Notes: generated from the letters alone by a model not told the origin. Positions 1-5,267 are shown, counted from the stretch's first letter. The stretch: DNA of 12,358 nucleotides from JAWXVD01 sp044425705 (GCA_044425705.1 JAWXVD010000101.1:1-12358), one strand, 5' to 3'. Numbers and translations: made by a program.

Positions 1-516
1 GAAGTTTCTAAATCTCACACGTTCTTTTGGGTCAAGTCCTGCTGTTGGTTCATCTAAAATCAAGATTTTAGGGTTATTAAGCAATGCTTGAGCAATACCT
101 AAACGCTGTTTCATACCACCTGAAAATGTTTTGATTTTCTTTCTTGCAACATTAGATAATGAGACAACTTCAAGGAGTTCTCTAGTTTTTATTTTTGCCT
201 GCGATTTTGTAAGACCCTTTAAACTTGCCATATAGTACATGAAGTCAAGAGCAGTAAATTCGGGATAATAGCCAAAGTCTTGAGGTAAGTAACCAAGAGC
301 ATCACGATATTGTTCTTCTTGAACGTCAATTCCATTGAATTTAACTTCTCCACTCGTAGGTTTTGATATTCCACATATCATACGCATTAATGTAGTTTTA
401 CCTGCTCCATTTGCACCTAGTAGTGCATAAACACCACTAGTAAGGTGTAGGGATAACCTATCAACAGCAATTTTATTTTTGTATTGTTTTGTAATTCGAT
501 CTATAACAAGTTCCAT
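1..516 (-). CDS. ABC-2 type transporter ATP-binding protein (3' end outside window)
   Basis: This is the nucleotide-binding subunit of an ABC exporter; it would hydrolyse ATP at the inner face of the membrane to drive the adjacent permease. 172 codons are visible. The Walker A motif GANGAGKTT lies at residues 34-42, the Q-loop PQDFGYYPE around 78-86, the ABC signature TFSGGMKQR at 130-138 and Walker B LILDEPTAGLDP at 152-163. The order and spacing are normal for drug, lantibiotic or ABC-2 type ATPases of about 230-300 residues, so the C-terminal part is missing only because the window ends. The ATG at 514-516 has AGGAGG just upstream and overlaps the end of the permease gene by 16 bases, which suggests coupled translation. 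The substrate cannot be read from the sequence. Confidence 0.95.
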   Translation of the reverse strand, partial: MELVIDRITKQYKNKIAVDRLSLHLTSGVYALLGANGAGKTTLMRMICGISKPTSGEVKFNGIDVQEEQYRDALGYLPQDFGYYPEFTALDFMYYMASLKGLTKSQAKIKTRELLEVVSLSNVARKKIKTFSGGMKQRLGIAQALLNNPKILILDEPTAGLDPKERVRFRNF

Positions 517-1226
517 TGTAATTCCTCCTGTGATTTAATAAATTGTTTTATACTATAGCTAAAAAGAATAATCAGTAACATGAATATGATATTCCAAACG
601 ATAGCCAAATTCGTATTATAGATGAAGCTATAATGAGTGGATAATAGCGTAATTGCAACACTAATTGTGCCACTCACACCTGCACAAATATAAATTGTAT
701 CTATTGAATGGAATTTAGATATTAGCATAAGACTTATATAGCTTGAAAGCAAATATGGAACGCTTATATAAACTACATTTCGAAAAGCACCAAAATCACT
801 TTTTGTTGCTATACACACGAAAAAGACCAACATAATAAAACTGACTAGACCTAGTACACCTAATCGCATAAGCATTATTTTGGATAAATTATATCTACAG
901 CAAAACTCCATCTCAGCCATATTATATGCTCTATCCTTAAAAAGTTCAGTAATAACGCATAACGAAAATAGTGGGAATATAGCGGAGACTATTGCTACAA
1001 CATTTATTGCAATATCTGTATATACCGTATATAAAAAAGCAAAGCAAGAAAAAAGTATAAATGTAACCCATATTCGCTTTCTGATGAATTTAACTTGTGA
1101 AATAAAGACCTCACTAAATTTTGCTTTTGGGTAGGACATACTATCAATAAATTTTTCCATCTCGCTATCGATTGGGGCTGGTGGTGTATATGAAAGTTTT
1201 AAAAGTGAATCCAATCTCTTATCCAT
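501..1226 (-). CDS. six-helix membrane protein, probable ABC permease partner
   Basis: A 241-residue integral membrane protein. About 48 cytoplasmic N-terminal residues are followed by six hydrophobic segments at roughly 51-69, 74-97, 121-143, 151-170, 176-197 and 208-228. It sits between an ECF sigma factor and an ABC ATPase, overlapping the first by 8 bases and the second by 16, so the three genes are almost certainly one transcript. The simplest reading is the permease subunit of an ABC-2 type exporter. The charged N-terminal extension (DSEMEKFIDSMSYPKAKF) sits where membrane anti-sigma factors carry their sigma-binding segment, so it could instead, or also, hold the ECF sigma factor at the membrane; that is inference. 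I do not recognise a named family. Confidence 0.8.
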   Translation of the reverse strand: MDKRLDSLLKLSYTPPAPIDSEMEKFIDSMSYPKAKFSEVFISQVKFIRKRIWVTFILFSCFAFLYTVYTDIAINVVAIVSAIFPLFSLCVITELFKDRAYNMAEMEFCCRYNLSKIMLMRLGVLGLVSFIMLVFFVCIATKSDFGAFRNVVYISVPYLLSSYISLMLISKFHSIDTIYICAGVSGTISVAITLLSTHYSFIYNTNLAIVWNIIFMLLIILFSYSIKQFIKSQEELQWNLL

Positions 1227-1686
1227 AAAAATCCTCCTTTCTTAAAACATTTTTTAGTTTCTTTTCAATTACATTAAGCTTTCTGTAAACAGCAAATCTT
1301 GAAATTTCTAAATATTCTGCAATTTCTCCTATACCTAGTTCGCCTGTATACTTAAGTAATACAATTTCCTGCTCATCACTATTTAATGTTGAAACAGCAG
1401 CTCGAACAGCGATAACTGTTTCAAGTTGTTCTGATGTGTCATCTGACAATTCTATTAAATCATCAATATTGACTGTTTGCCTATTCTGTCTAAAATAATA
1501 GTTGCAATTATTTCGTGCTATAGTATAAAGAAAAGCAAGTTTTTTCCCTTTTTCGAGATAATGTGTAGTTTCAAAATATTTAAGAAACGTTTCTTGTGTT
1601 AGATCTTGTGCTACATCCCGGTTATGTACTTTGAAATAACAAAACGCATATATTTTTTTATATTCTTCTTTTAACTCTAAAGACAT
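1219..1686 (-). CDS. ECF-type RNA polymerase sigma factor (sigma-70 family)
   Basis: A 155-residue sigma factor with only the two regions that define the ECF group. Region 2 covers roughly residues 6-70 and includes YKKIYAFCYFKVHNRDVAQD and DLTQETFLKYFE. Region 4 covers roughly 95-150 (LNSDEQEIVLLKY, GIGEIAEYLEISRFAVYRKL), ending in a helix-turn-helix that would contact the -35 element. The length is typical. The ATG at 1684-1686 follows a strong AGGAAGGAGG site. The gene overlaps the membrane protein gene by 8 bases, so the sigma factor, membrane protein and ABC ATPase form one operon. Such cassettes usually respond to envelope-acting compounds and control their own promoter, but no ECF-type promoter pair was convincing upstream. 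Confidence 0.93.
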   Translation of the reverse strand: MSLELKEEYKKIYAFCYFKVHNRDVAQDLTQETFLKYFETTHYLEKGKKLAFLYTIARNNCNYYFRQNRQTVNIDDLIELSDDTSEQLETVIAVRAAVSTLNSDEQEIVLLKYTGELGIGEIAEYLEISRFAVYRKLNVIEKKLKNVLRKEDFYG

Positions 1687-1740
1687 AAAAACCTCCTTCC
1701 TATATATTGTTTAATACATGAACATAGTAAAATGTGCGGG

Positions 1741-1773
1741 TAAAATAAATAATTTTAAAAAATATTTATTTTA
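1741..1773. repeat. AT-only inverted repeat upstream of the sigma gene
   Basis: Eleven-base arms TAAAATAAATA (1741-1751) and TATTTATTTTA (1763-1773) are perfectly complementary around an AT-only centre. The repeat lies about 55-90 bases upstream of the sigma factor start. It could be a regulatory site or a weak transcript hairpin, but AT-only palindromes arise easily by chance in this base composition. Confidence 0.3.
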
Positions 1774-1825
1774 AAGATACAAGTAGGCATCTATTTTAGA
1801 TCTACAACTAAAATTGCTATACGAG

Positions 1826-1858
1826 AAATCAGCCAAGCATTGTATACTCGACTGATTT
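1826..1858 (-). terminator. possible weak terminator after TnpV operon
   Basis: Arms AAATCAG (1826-1832) and CTGATTT (1852-1858) form a 7 bp stem starting just past the TnpV stop codon. Read on the minus strand the tail is TTTCTCGT, which is a poor U-tract, so termination would be inefficient. Nothing else in the stretch between TnpV and the sigma gene looks like a gene. Confidence 0.35.
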
Positions 1859-1863
1859 AAGTT

Positions 1864-2250
1864 TTAACTATAAACTATTTCACTAAAAACAAATTCCTCT
1901 ATCTGCACCACAATCCCATTCATTTTTTGCACCCATAAGAGTTGGTTTGTGGATTTTAATTCCTCTGTAACACCTTGCTTTGCCTTGTACTGTGGTATCA
2001 AGTTATCTAGCATACTTTGTGCCTGCTCCTGCACATCTCGCAAGTGAGAGTGAAGTTCACCCTTTAGCATTAGATGATTATATAAGGCTTGCCTATGTTC
2101 CTTTAGGTAGCTTTCTCTAAGCATTCCATACTTTCCAAGTGGTCTATCATCTATTTCCGTTTCATCATCAAACTGCCCTAAGTTTGGTACATAGTAGTCA
2201 CCACATTTGATGTAAGTACCACCCATTTTCTCAAATAAACTTTGCTCCAT
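1864..2250 (-). CDS. tnpV: TnpV-family transposon protein
   Basis: A 128-residue protein of the TnpV family, first named in the Tn4451/Tn4453 mobilizable transposons; its biochemical role is not established. The typical opening is present (MEQSLFEKMGGTYIKCGDYY), followed by the family core LGKYGMLRESYLKEHRQALY and LKGELHSHLRDVQEQA, then a helical C-terminal half. The reading frame is open up to 2298, but I chose the ATG at 2248-2250: it begins exactly where family members begin, it has AAGGAG nine bases upstream, and it avoids a long overlap with the upstream gene. It is the last gene of the XRE-DUF6809-TnpV operon, starting 4 bases after the DUF6809 stop. The start choice is fairly secure, the function is not. 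Confidence 0.88.
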   Translation of the reverse strand: MEQSLFEKMGGTYIKCGDYYVPNLGQFDDETEIDDRPLGKYGMLRESYLKEHRQALYNHLMLKGELHSHLRDVQEQAQSMLDNLIPQYKAKQGVTEELKSTNQLLWVQKMNGIVVQIEEFVFSEIVYS

Positions 2251-2254
2251 ATCC

Positions 2255-2557
2255 TCACACTCCTTGTTCGTCATATCGTCTATCGGTAAATGTTTCAACC
2301 ATTAGCCTTGTACCTAAAATAAATCCCTCTTTGAACTTTTCCACTTCAAAATGTCCACTGATTTCATTATTCAACTTTAGGTAATCTTCAAATAGTTGTT
2401 TGCCCTCGCCACCAAGTTGTGCTAAGATTTTTTCTTGCATATCGCAAGAGGTCTTTGTTAATTTTCGGTATTCTTTTGATAGTGGTAGCTTGCTTTCTTC
2501 CCAAGGTCTAACACCACCAAAATATAAAGCATAAAATATACTGTGTTTTTCTAACAT
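2255..2557 (-). CDS. DUF6809-type small protein (first copy)
   Basis: A 100-residue acidic, helical protein of unknown function. I place it in the DUF6809-type family common in clostridial mobile elements by its opening HSIFYALYFGGVRPWEESKL and its C-terminal motif EKFKEGFILGTRLMVETFTD. A second family member lies at 9919-10212 with the same two blocks, so the window holds two diverged paralogues. The ATG at 2557 is preceded by AAGGAGG at good spacing, and that site overlaps the end of the XRE gene, so the two are co-translated. No membrane segment, signal peptide or catalytic motif is visible. Confidence 0.8.
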   Translation of the reverse strand: MLEKHSIFYALYFGGVRPWEESKLPLSKEYRKLTKTSCDMQEKILAQLGGEGKQLFEDYLKLNNEISGHFEVEKFKEGFILGTRLMVETFTDRRYDEQGV

Positions 2558-2568
2558 CTTTATCCTCC

Positions 2569-2781
2569 TTAGTCCTCATCGTCCTCCACGAGAGCAATAA
2601 CATCGGATAAATCACATTCTAAAGTTTCACATATCTTCACAATAGTAGTGAGAGAAACGTGCATACCCTTACCCATATTGGCAATGTGATTTGTGGTAAG
2701 CCCTGCTTGTCTTTTTAGTTCGAGCTTGCTCCAATTTCGATCGATTAAGGTTTTCCATAAGGGTTTATAACTAATTTTCAT
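2569..2781 (-). CDS. XRE-family helix-turn-helix regulator
   Basis: A 70-residue DNA-binding protein that is essentially only a Cro/C1-type helix-turn-helix domain. The recognition part reads LELKRQAGLTTNHIANMGKG and is followed by the usual fourth helix with SLTTIVKICETLECDLSDVI. This short form is widespread in clostridial mobile elements and usually regulates its own operon. The ATG is at 2779-2781 with a GAGGA site upstream. It is the first gene of an operon with DUF6809 and TnpV. The region upstream has an extended -10 promoter overlapped by repeated sequences (see 2803-2921), which fits autoregulation; that link is inference. Confidence 0.92.
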   Translation of the reverse strand: MKISYKPLWKTLIDRNWSKLELKRQAGLTTNHIANMGKGMHVSLTTIVKICETLECDLSDVIALVEDDED

Positions 2782-2802
2782 ACTTGTTTTCCTCGCTTTT
2801 TC

Positions 2803-2921
2803 AGTGTGATTTTAGGGTAAAATTCATGTAAAATTACCATTTTTCCCATTATATCACACTAATCATGAAAACACAAACTATACTTGATAAATCACTTCTA
2901 AAAATGCAGAAAACACAAACT
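2803..2921 (-). promoter_or_regulatory. promoter of XRE operon with repeated candidate operators
   Basis: On the minus strand a perfect -10 TATAAT (2848-2853) carries an extended TGA before it, with a 17-base spacer to TTGTGT (2871-2876) as the -35. Two repeat types overlap this promoter. The direct repeat GAAAACACAAACT (plus strand) occurs at 2867-2879, covering the -35, and at 2909-2921, 42 bases apart or about four helical turns. The inverted pair AGTGTGAT (2803-2810) and ATCACACT (2853-2860) has one arm in the spacer next to the -10 and the other downstream of the start site. A repressor bound here would block polymerase. Confidence 0.65.
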
Positions 2922-2933
2922 TTTTATAATCAA

Positions 2934-3164
2934 CTATTTAGGTGTCAAGTGTTTGATTCCTTGACTTTTTGCACCCGGATTATCATTCCCATACCCTTCT
3001 AATAAGTTGATTGCACCCCAAATTCCAAGACCTCCGCCAAGTGCGATTACCAATGTTTGTAATACGTTAATGGCTTCATTAAAAAATGCCATACCGTTGG
3101 CTGTTGCCAAAACCATATATACTCTCACATAAGTTGTTTGTGCTGTTAATAAAATATTTGTCAT
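2934..3164 (-). pseudogene. Maff2-family conjugation membrane protein, C-terminally truncated
   Basis: A 76-codon frame whose residues 24-66 match the Maff2 family, a small membrane protein found beside virD4 in Tn1549-like conjugative elements: MAFFNEAINVLQTLVIALGG, then GIWGAINLLEGYGNDNPGAK and SQGIKHL. Full members continue into a second membrane segment after the SQGIK-QLMAGGG block. Here the frame diverges to TPK and stops, so the second helix is missing and the protein is probably non-functional. The ATG at 3162-3164 has GGAGG seven bases upstream; the native start may correspond to the internal MAFFN. The breakpoint lies about 12 bases from the outer operator repeat of the XRE promoter, suggesting a deletion or recombination joint near 2930. 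Confidence 0.8.
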
Positions 3165-3259
3165 ATTGATTCCTCCATGTTTTTTCTATTATTTTGTTAT
3201 TTCATACATGTTAATGATTATTGATAGCAATCATAGGCATCACCCCCTTTCATTGCACG

Positions 3260-3301
3260 AAAAAAAGCACTTATCGACCTTTTTAAAGTCAATAAGTGCT
3301 T
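3260..3301 (-). terminator. hairpin with U-tract upstream of Maff2
   Basis: Arms AAGCACTTAT (3265-3274) and ATAAGTGCTT (3292-3301) plus the inner GAC/GTC pair give a 13 bp stem with one mismatch. Read on the minus strand it ends in seven T, so it is a credible intrinsic terminator. Upstream, a -10 TATACT with an extended TGG (3333-3341) but no clear -35 could start an RNA of about 65 bases ending here. Downstream lies a strong AAAGGGGGTG ribosome site followed only by an eight-codon frame. The rest of 3165-3508 holds no gene I can support. Confidence 0.55.
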
Positions 3302-3432
3302 CTTGAATTTATAGTTATTTAATTTAATAAAAAGTATACCATGCGATATTCCACATTATTTCAGTATCTTATCTATAGGCGTTCCTATTATTCCTCTTTT
3401 TTTCAATTTACCCTTGAAAGTGCGAAAAACAG

Positions 3433-3462
3433 TAGACCTGCATAAACCATGTATGCTATAAT
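3433..3462 (+). promoter_or_regulatory. promoter of the Fst-type toxin mRNA
   Basis: A perfect -10 TATAAT (3457-3462) with the extended TGC element in front, and TAGACC (3433-3438) as a 4/6 match to the -35 with an 18-base spacer. The start would fall near 3469, giving a toxin mRNA of about 210 bases ending at the hairpin 3641-3672. The same TGCTATAAT core occurs in the opposing antisense promoter. Confidence 0.65.
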
Positions 3463-3499
3463 CGCTACGTTACCGCCCTATATCTGGTATCAGAAAGGG

Positions 3500-3529
3500 G
3501 GTGTAGAATTGGACATACTCGTATCTGTT
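3500..3529 (+). repeat. direct repeat DRa at the toxin ribosome site and start codon
   Basis: This 30-base element (begins GGTGTAGAATTGGACATACT) covers the end of the Shine-Dalgarno run, the TTG start and the first toxin codons. It recurs at 3678-3704 with 25 of 27 aligned bases identical and one 3-base gap. In the pAD1 par (Fst) system such paired repeats are where the antisense RNA binds the toxin mRNA near its start codon. Confidence 0.75.
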
Positions 3530-3595
3530 ATTGCGACAGTTGTGGGTGGTGTAGTTTGCCACTATATCATCAAATGGTTAGATAGTCGCAAGTAA
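3509..3595 (+). CDS. Fst-type type I toxin peptide (28 aa)
   Basis: A 28-residue peptide: a short N-terminus MDILVSV, one hydrophobic helix (IATVVGGVVCHYIIKWL) and a charged tail DSRK. This is the layout of the Fst/TxpA class of membrane toxins of type I systems, which insert in the inner membrane and disturb the envelope and nucleoid when their antisense RNA is lost. The only available start is TTG at 3509, because a TAG in the same frame lies two codons upstream; a very strong AAAGGGGGTG site precedes it at seven bases. Support comes mainly from context: own promoter at 3433-3462, a terminator shared with a convergent RNA, and a direct repeat pair that includes the start codon. It is the only real coding gene I accept on the plus strand. 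Confidence 0.82.
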   Translation: MDILVSVIATVVGGVVCHYIIKWLDSRK

Positions 3596-3640
3596 TAATC
3601 GGTAACTAGCCTACAGATGCTCGGCTGTATAAAACGAGAA

Positions 3641-3672
3641 GAAAACCCAGTAGCAGCCACTACTGGGTTTTC
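3641..3672. terminator. bidirectional terminator shared by toxin mRNA and antisense RNA
   Basis: A perfect 13 bp stem (GAAAACCCAGTAG at 3641-3653, complement at 3660-3672) with a 6-base loop. It is followed on the plus strand by TTTTCGTTTT and on the minus strand by TTTTCTTCTCGTTTT, so it can stop transcripts coming from either side. This is the arrangement of the Fst/par family. Confidence 0.85.
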
Positions 3673-3677
3673 GTTTT

Positions 3678-3704
3678 GGTGTAGATTTGGTACTCATATC
3701 TGTT
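3678..3704 (-). repeat. direct repeat DRb inside the antisense RNA
   Basis: Second copy of the element at 3500-3529 (begins GGTGTAGATTTGGTACTCAT on the plus strand), placed just after the shared terminator and inside the predicted antisense RNA. Its transcribed complement can pair with the toxin start region. Confidence 0.72.
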
Positions 3705-3716
3705 TTGCCTAGGCAC

Positions 3717-3745
3717 ATTATAGCATATGCAGAAAGTGATTGCAA
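3717..3745 (-). promoter_or_regulatory. promoter of the antisense RNA
   Basis: Minus-strand -10 TATAAT (3717-3722) with extended TGC, exactly 17 bases from TTGCAA (3740-3745) as the -35. It matches consensus better than the toxin promoter, as expected for an unstable antitoxin RNA that must be in excess. Confidence 0.72.
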
Positions 3746-3808
3746 TATTCGTTCAAGAAAATCCCAACACCCTTAAATAAAAAAATAACCATAATAATAT
3801 TTTACTAT

Positions 3809-3856
3809 TATGCTACATCCACCTTACCCAAGTGATATGTTTCCACTTTATCATTT
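3809..3856 (-). repeat. isolated copy of the virD4 3' end (third copy)
   Basis: 48 bases that match the 3' end of the virD4 pseudogene, still reading NDKVETYHLGKVDVA then a stop. They differ at two positions from the copy at 5118-5188. The copy is cut off abruptly on its upstream side, where the relB fragment begins. In the remainder of 3596-4090, beyond this copy, the relB fragment and the terminators, I see nothing recognisable. Confidence 0.88.
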
Positions 3857-3974
3857 ATTTATAAAACATATTGATTGCATTTGATGCAGGAATTCCAAGT
3901 GTGGATAAAATCGTCTCTGCCTGTTCTTATCCATCGGGTTCTATTCTTGCGTATAAATTTGCTGTTTTTGCCAT
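3855..3974 (-). pseudogene. RelB/DinJ-family antitoxin, broken
   Basis: The first half of a RelB/DinJ antitoxin, a ribbon-helix-helix protein that neutralises RelE/YafQ-type mRNA interferases. The frame reads MAKTANLYARIEPDG, a TAA stop at codon 16, then EQAETILSTLGIPASNAINM and FYK. The family normally has a V-K pair where G-stop stands, and continues for 40-50 more residues; here the gene ends at the virD4 tail copy (3809-3856), sharing the junction bases. It has a ribosome site (GAAGGGAG) before the ATG at 3974. No toxin gene follows. It is therefore a dead remnant of a fourth toxin-antitoxin module, disabled both by the stop and by truncation. Confidence 0.85.
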
Positions 3975-4055
3975 ATAAAAAACTCCCTTCAATGTGACTT
4001 ATATTTTTCATATGCTGTTGACTGTACAATAGCAATACAAATTTATATTCATAAT

Positions 4056-4083
4056 AAAAAACCTGCTAAGATTACTCCGCAGG
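4056..4083 (-). terminator. terminator of the DUF3791-DUF3990-DUF3791 operon
   Basis: Arms CCTGC (4062-4066) and GCAGG (4079-4083) with further inner pairs, followed on the minus strand by six T. It lies eight bases past the stop of the last gene. Confidence 0.78.
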
Positions 4084-4090
4084 CTGTTCT

Positions 4091-4324
4091 TTACTTTATT
4101 GTAAATAATTCACTTTCATTTTCTATTAAATCTTCCACTAAGTACTTAGCATCCAAATTTTCTATTCCATATTTATTTCCTGCTATCTGTTCCGATAATC
4201 GACTAGAATAATAAATATCCATGGCTTTTCTAATATCTATATCCTGTACTGTTGCAAGAAATAATATGATATCTTGCTCTAGATTTTGTTTATATACAGT
4301 ATCTAATTCTAATTTATTTGTCAT
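4091..4324 (-). CDS. small DUF3791-like protein, third gene of the triad
   Basis: A 77-residue acidic helical protein. Its C-terminal block IENLDAKYLVEDLIENE lines up with LHTLGKEYLVEDITEF of the first gene of the operon (4802-5020), so the two are likely diverged members of the same DUF3791-like group flanking the DUF3990 gene. The ATG at 4322-4324 follows immediately after the DUF3990 stop, and its GAGGTG ribosome site lies inside the end of that gene. The operon ends at the terminator just beyond. Function unknown. By position it is a candidate antitoxin or accessory partner of the DUF3990 protein, which is inference only. Confidence 0.7.
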   Translation of the reverse strand: MTNKLELDTVYKQNLEQDIILFLATVQDIDIRKAMDIYYSSRLSEQIAGNKYGIENLDAKYLVEDLIENESELFTIK

Positions 4325-4325
4325 A

Positions 4326-4805
4326 TCATTTCACCTCATTTGACTTTTTGAATACCAATACTTTATCTATGATTTCTTGATTCACTATACATATTTGATC
4401 ATTCATTTTATAATATCTTAATTCATCAAGTACTTTTTTCTTCGACCACAAACCTCTAAAATACATATCAACCGTTTTAAAAACATCATCATCTGCAACA
4501 TTTCCAATTACAATATCATACTCTTGATTTCTTGGTTCTCCCTTGCGACACGCACATACAAATTCCAACCATTGTTCATTTTCATTCTCAAATGATAACA
4601 CGTTCAATTCTTTCCAACATTCTAACAATTCATACTCGTTAATAATACCTACTTTCCCTTGTCTACTTCCTTTACGAATCGCCCATTGTCTTGCTTGATT
4701 TTCATAAGTTGTTAGGTAGAACCCTTTACCAAAATCCAAATAATTCTTTGAAAACTTTATATCCGGATTTTTAATTATCTGCGTACTCCCATGATAAACA
4801 ATCAT
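4326..4805 (-). CDS. DUF3990 protein, possible ADP-ribosyltransferase-like toxin
   Basis: A 159-residue soluble protein. It has the DUF3990 pattern: YHGS at residues 4-7, DFGKGFYLTT at 24-33 followed by ENQARQWA, then a conserved acidic WLEF at 79-82. A histidine near the N-terminus, the tyrosine of FYLTT and a later glutamate (His5, Tyr30 and perhaps Glu81) resemble the H-Y-E triad of diphtheria-toxin-like ADP-ribosyltransferases; this is a structural guess, not an observed activity. The ATG overlaps the upstream DUF3791 stop by four bases (ATGA), so it is translated from the same mRNA. Being flanked by two small acidic proteins in a toxin-rich island suggests the effector of a toxin-antitoxin or defence module. 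Confidence 0.8.
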   Translation of the reverse strand: MIVYHGSTQIIKNPDIKFSKNYLDFGKGFYLTTYENQARQWAIRKGSRQGKVGIINEYELLECWKELNVLSFENENEQWLEFVCACRKGEPRNQEYDIVIGNVADDDVFKTVDMYFRGLWSKKKVLDELRYYKMNDQICIVNQEIIDKVLVFKKSNEVK

Positions 4806-5020
4806 ATACTAACACCTTTCTCTCTCACAAATTCTGTGATATCTTCTACCAAATATTCTTTTCCTAAAGTATGCAACGTATCATAACAAGGAATCACATA
4901 ATCATCAAGAATCCCTGTGCTATTTAATATCTTATATACAGATACTGGTGACATATTCCATTTATCAGCTAGACTGTATAAAATATATATTGAAAATTGT
5001 AATTCTTTTTTTTCAGACAT
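4802..5020 (-). CDS. DUF3791 protein, first gene of the triad
   Basis: A 72-residue helical protein of the DUF3791 family, recognised by FSIYILYSLADKWNMSPVSV, then YKILNSTGILDDYVIPCYDT and LHTLGKEYLVEDI. DUF3791 genes are commonly found directly before DUF3990 genes in gut Firmicutes. The frame is open to 5059, but the ATG at 5018-5020 is preferred: it has AGAGGAG eight bases upstream and starts the conserved part (MSEKKELQF). A -10 TATAAT on the minus strand at 5048-5053 lies just upstream of it. It is translationally coupled to the DUF3990 gene. It is the likely antitoxin or immunity partner by context; no function is established. Confidence 0.82.
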   Translation of the reverse strand: MSEKKELQFSIYILYSLADKWNMSPVSVYKILNSTGILDDYVIPCYDTLHTLGKEYLVEDITEFVREKGVSI

Positions 5021-5047
5021 CTGTAAGACTCCTCTTCTTTTCTTTAA

Positions 5048-5095
5048 ATTATACACCAAAAGTAATAACTTTAAAAGTAAACTTAGGAAATCCGA
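5048..5095 (-). promoter_or_regulatory. promoter region of the DUF3791 operon
   Basis: Minus-strand TATAAT at 5048-5053 places the start near 5041. No good -35 is visible. Directly upstream, two imperfect tandem copies of an AAGTTnnACTTTT-like motif lie where a regulator or antitoxin could bind. Weak evidence apart from the -10. Confidence 0.45.
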
Positions 5096-5117
5096 ACAAT
5101 AACATTATCTTACTTTT

Positions 5118-5188
5118 TATGCTACATCCACCTTCCCCAAGTGATAAGTTTCCACTTTATCATTTGCCTTCAGTTTTAATTTTCTGTC
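5118..5188 (-). repeat. isolated copy of the virD4 3' end (second copy)
   Basis: 71 bases identical to 6275-6345 except at one position, still encoding DRKLKLKANDKVETYHLGKV then DVA and stop. Similarity extends a few bases past the stop. Upstream it breaks off into unrelated sequence (5189-5262), which shows only a short hairpin ATTGC-gtt-GCAAT at the joint and a short coding-like remnant I cannot name. Confidence 0.92.
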
Positions 5189-5267
5189 AATTGCGTTGCA
5201 ATAGCTTACCGCACTCAACTACAATACTTCCTTTAGGTTATGTTTTGTCAAAACCGAACTTATAAAT

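Larger units (their letters stand above)
3641..3711 (-). ncRNA. antisense antitoxin RNA (RNA II-like) of the Fst-type locus
   Basis: Predicted RNA of about 70 bases. It would start near 3711, seven bases after the minus-strand -10 at 3717-3722, run through the complement of direct repeat DRb (3678-3704) and end in the shared hairpin. It would pair with the toxin mRNA twice: at the terminator loop, where the strands are fully complementary, and at DRa around the toxin start codon through the copied repeat. The predicted sizes (about 70 and 210 bases) are close to those of the pAD1 RNA II and RNA I. No RNA data are available here; the call rests on the promoter, repeats and terminator. Confidence 0.72.

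Noticed and set aside
880..1134. 84-codon plus-strand frame opposite the membrane protein gene
   Set aside because: It lies wholly antisense to a well-supported gene, has no ribosome site and no recognisable domain.
3403..3450. Hydrophobic 15-residue minus-strand peptide (MVYAGLLFFALSRVN)
   Set aside because: It is antisense to the toxin promoter, lacks a ribosome site, and is too short to separate from chance.
4917..5265. Plus-strand frames of 61 and 105 codons
   Set aside because: They run antisense through the DUF3791 gene, its promoter and the virD4 tail copy; composition follows from the opposite strand.
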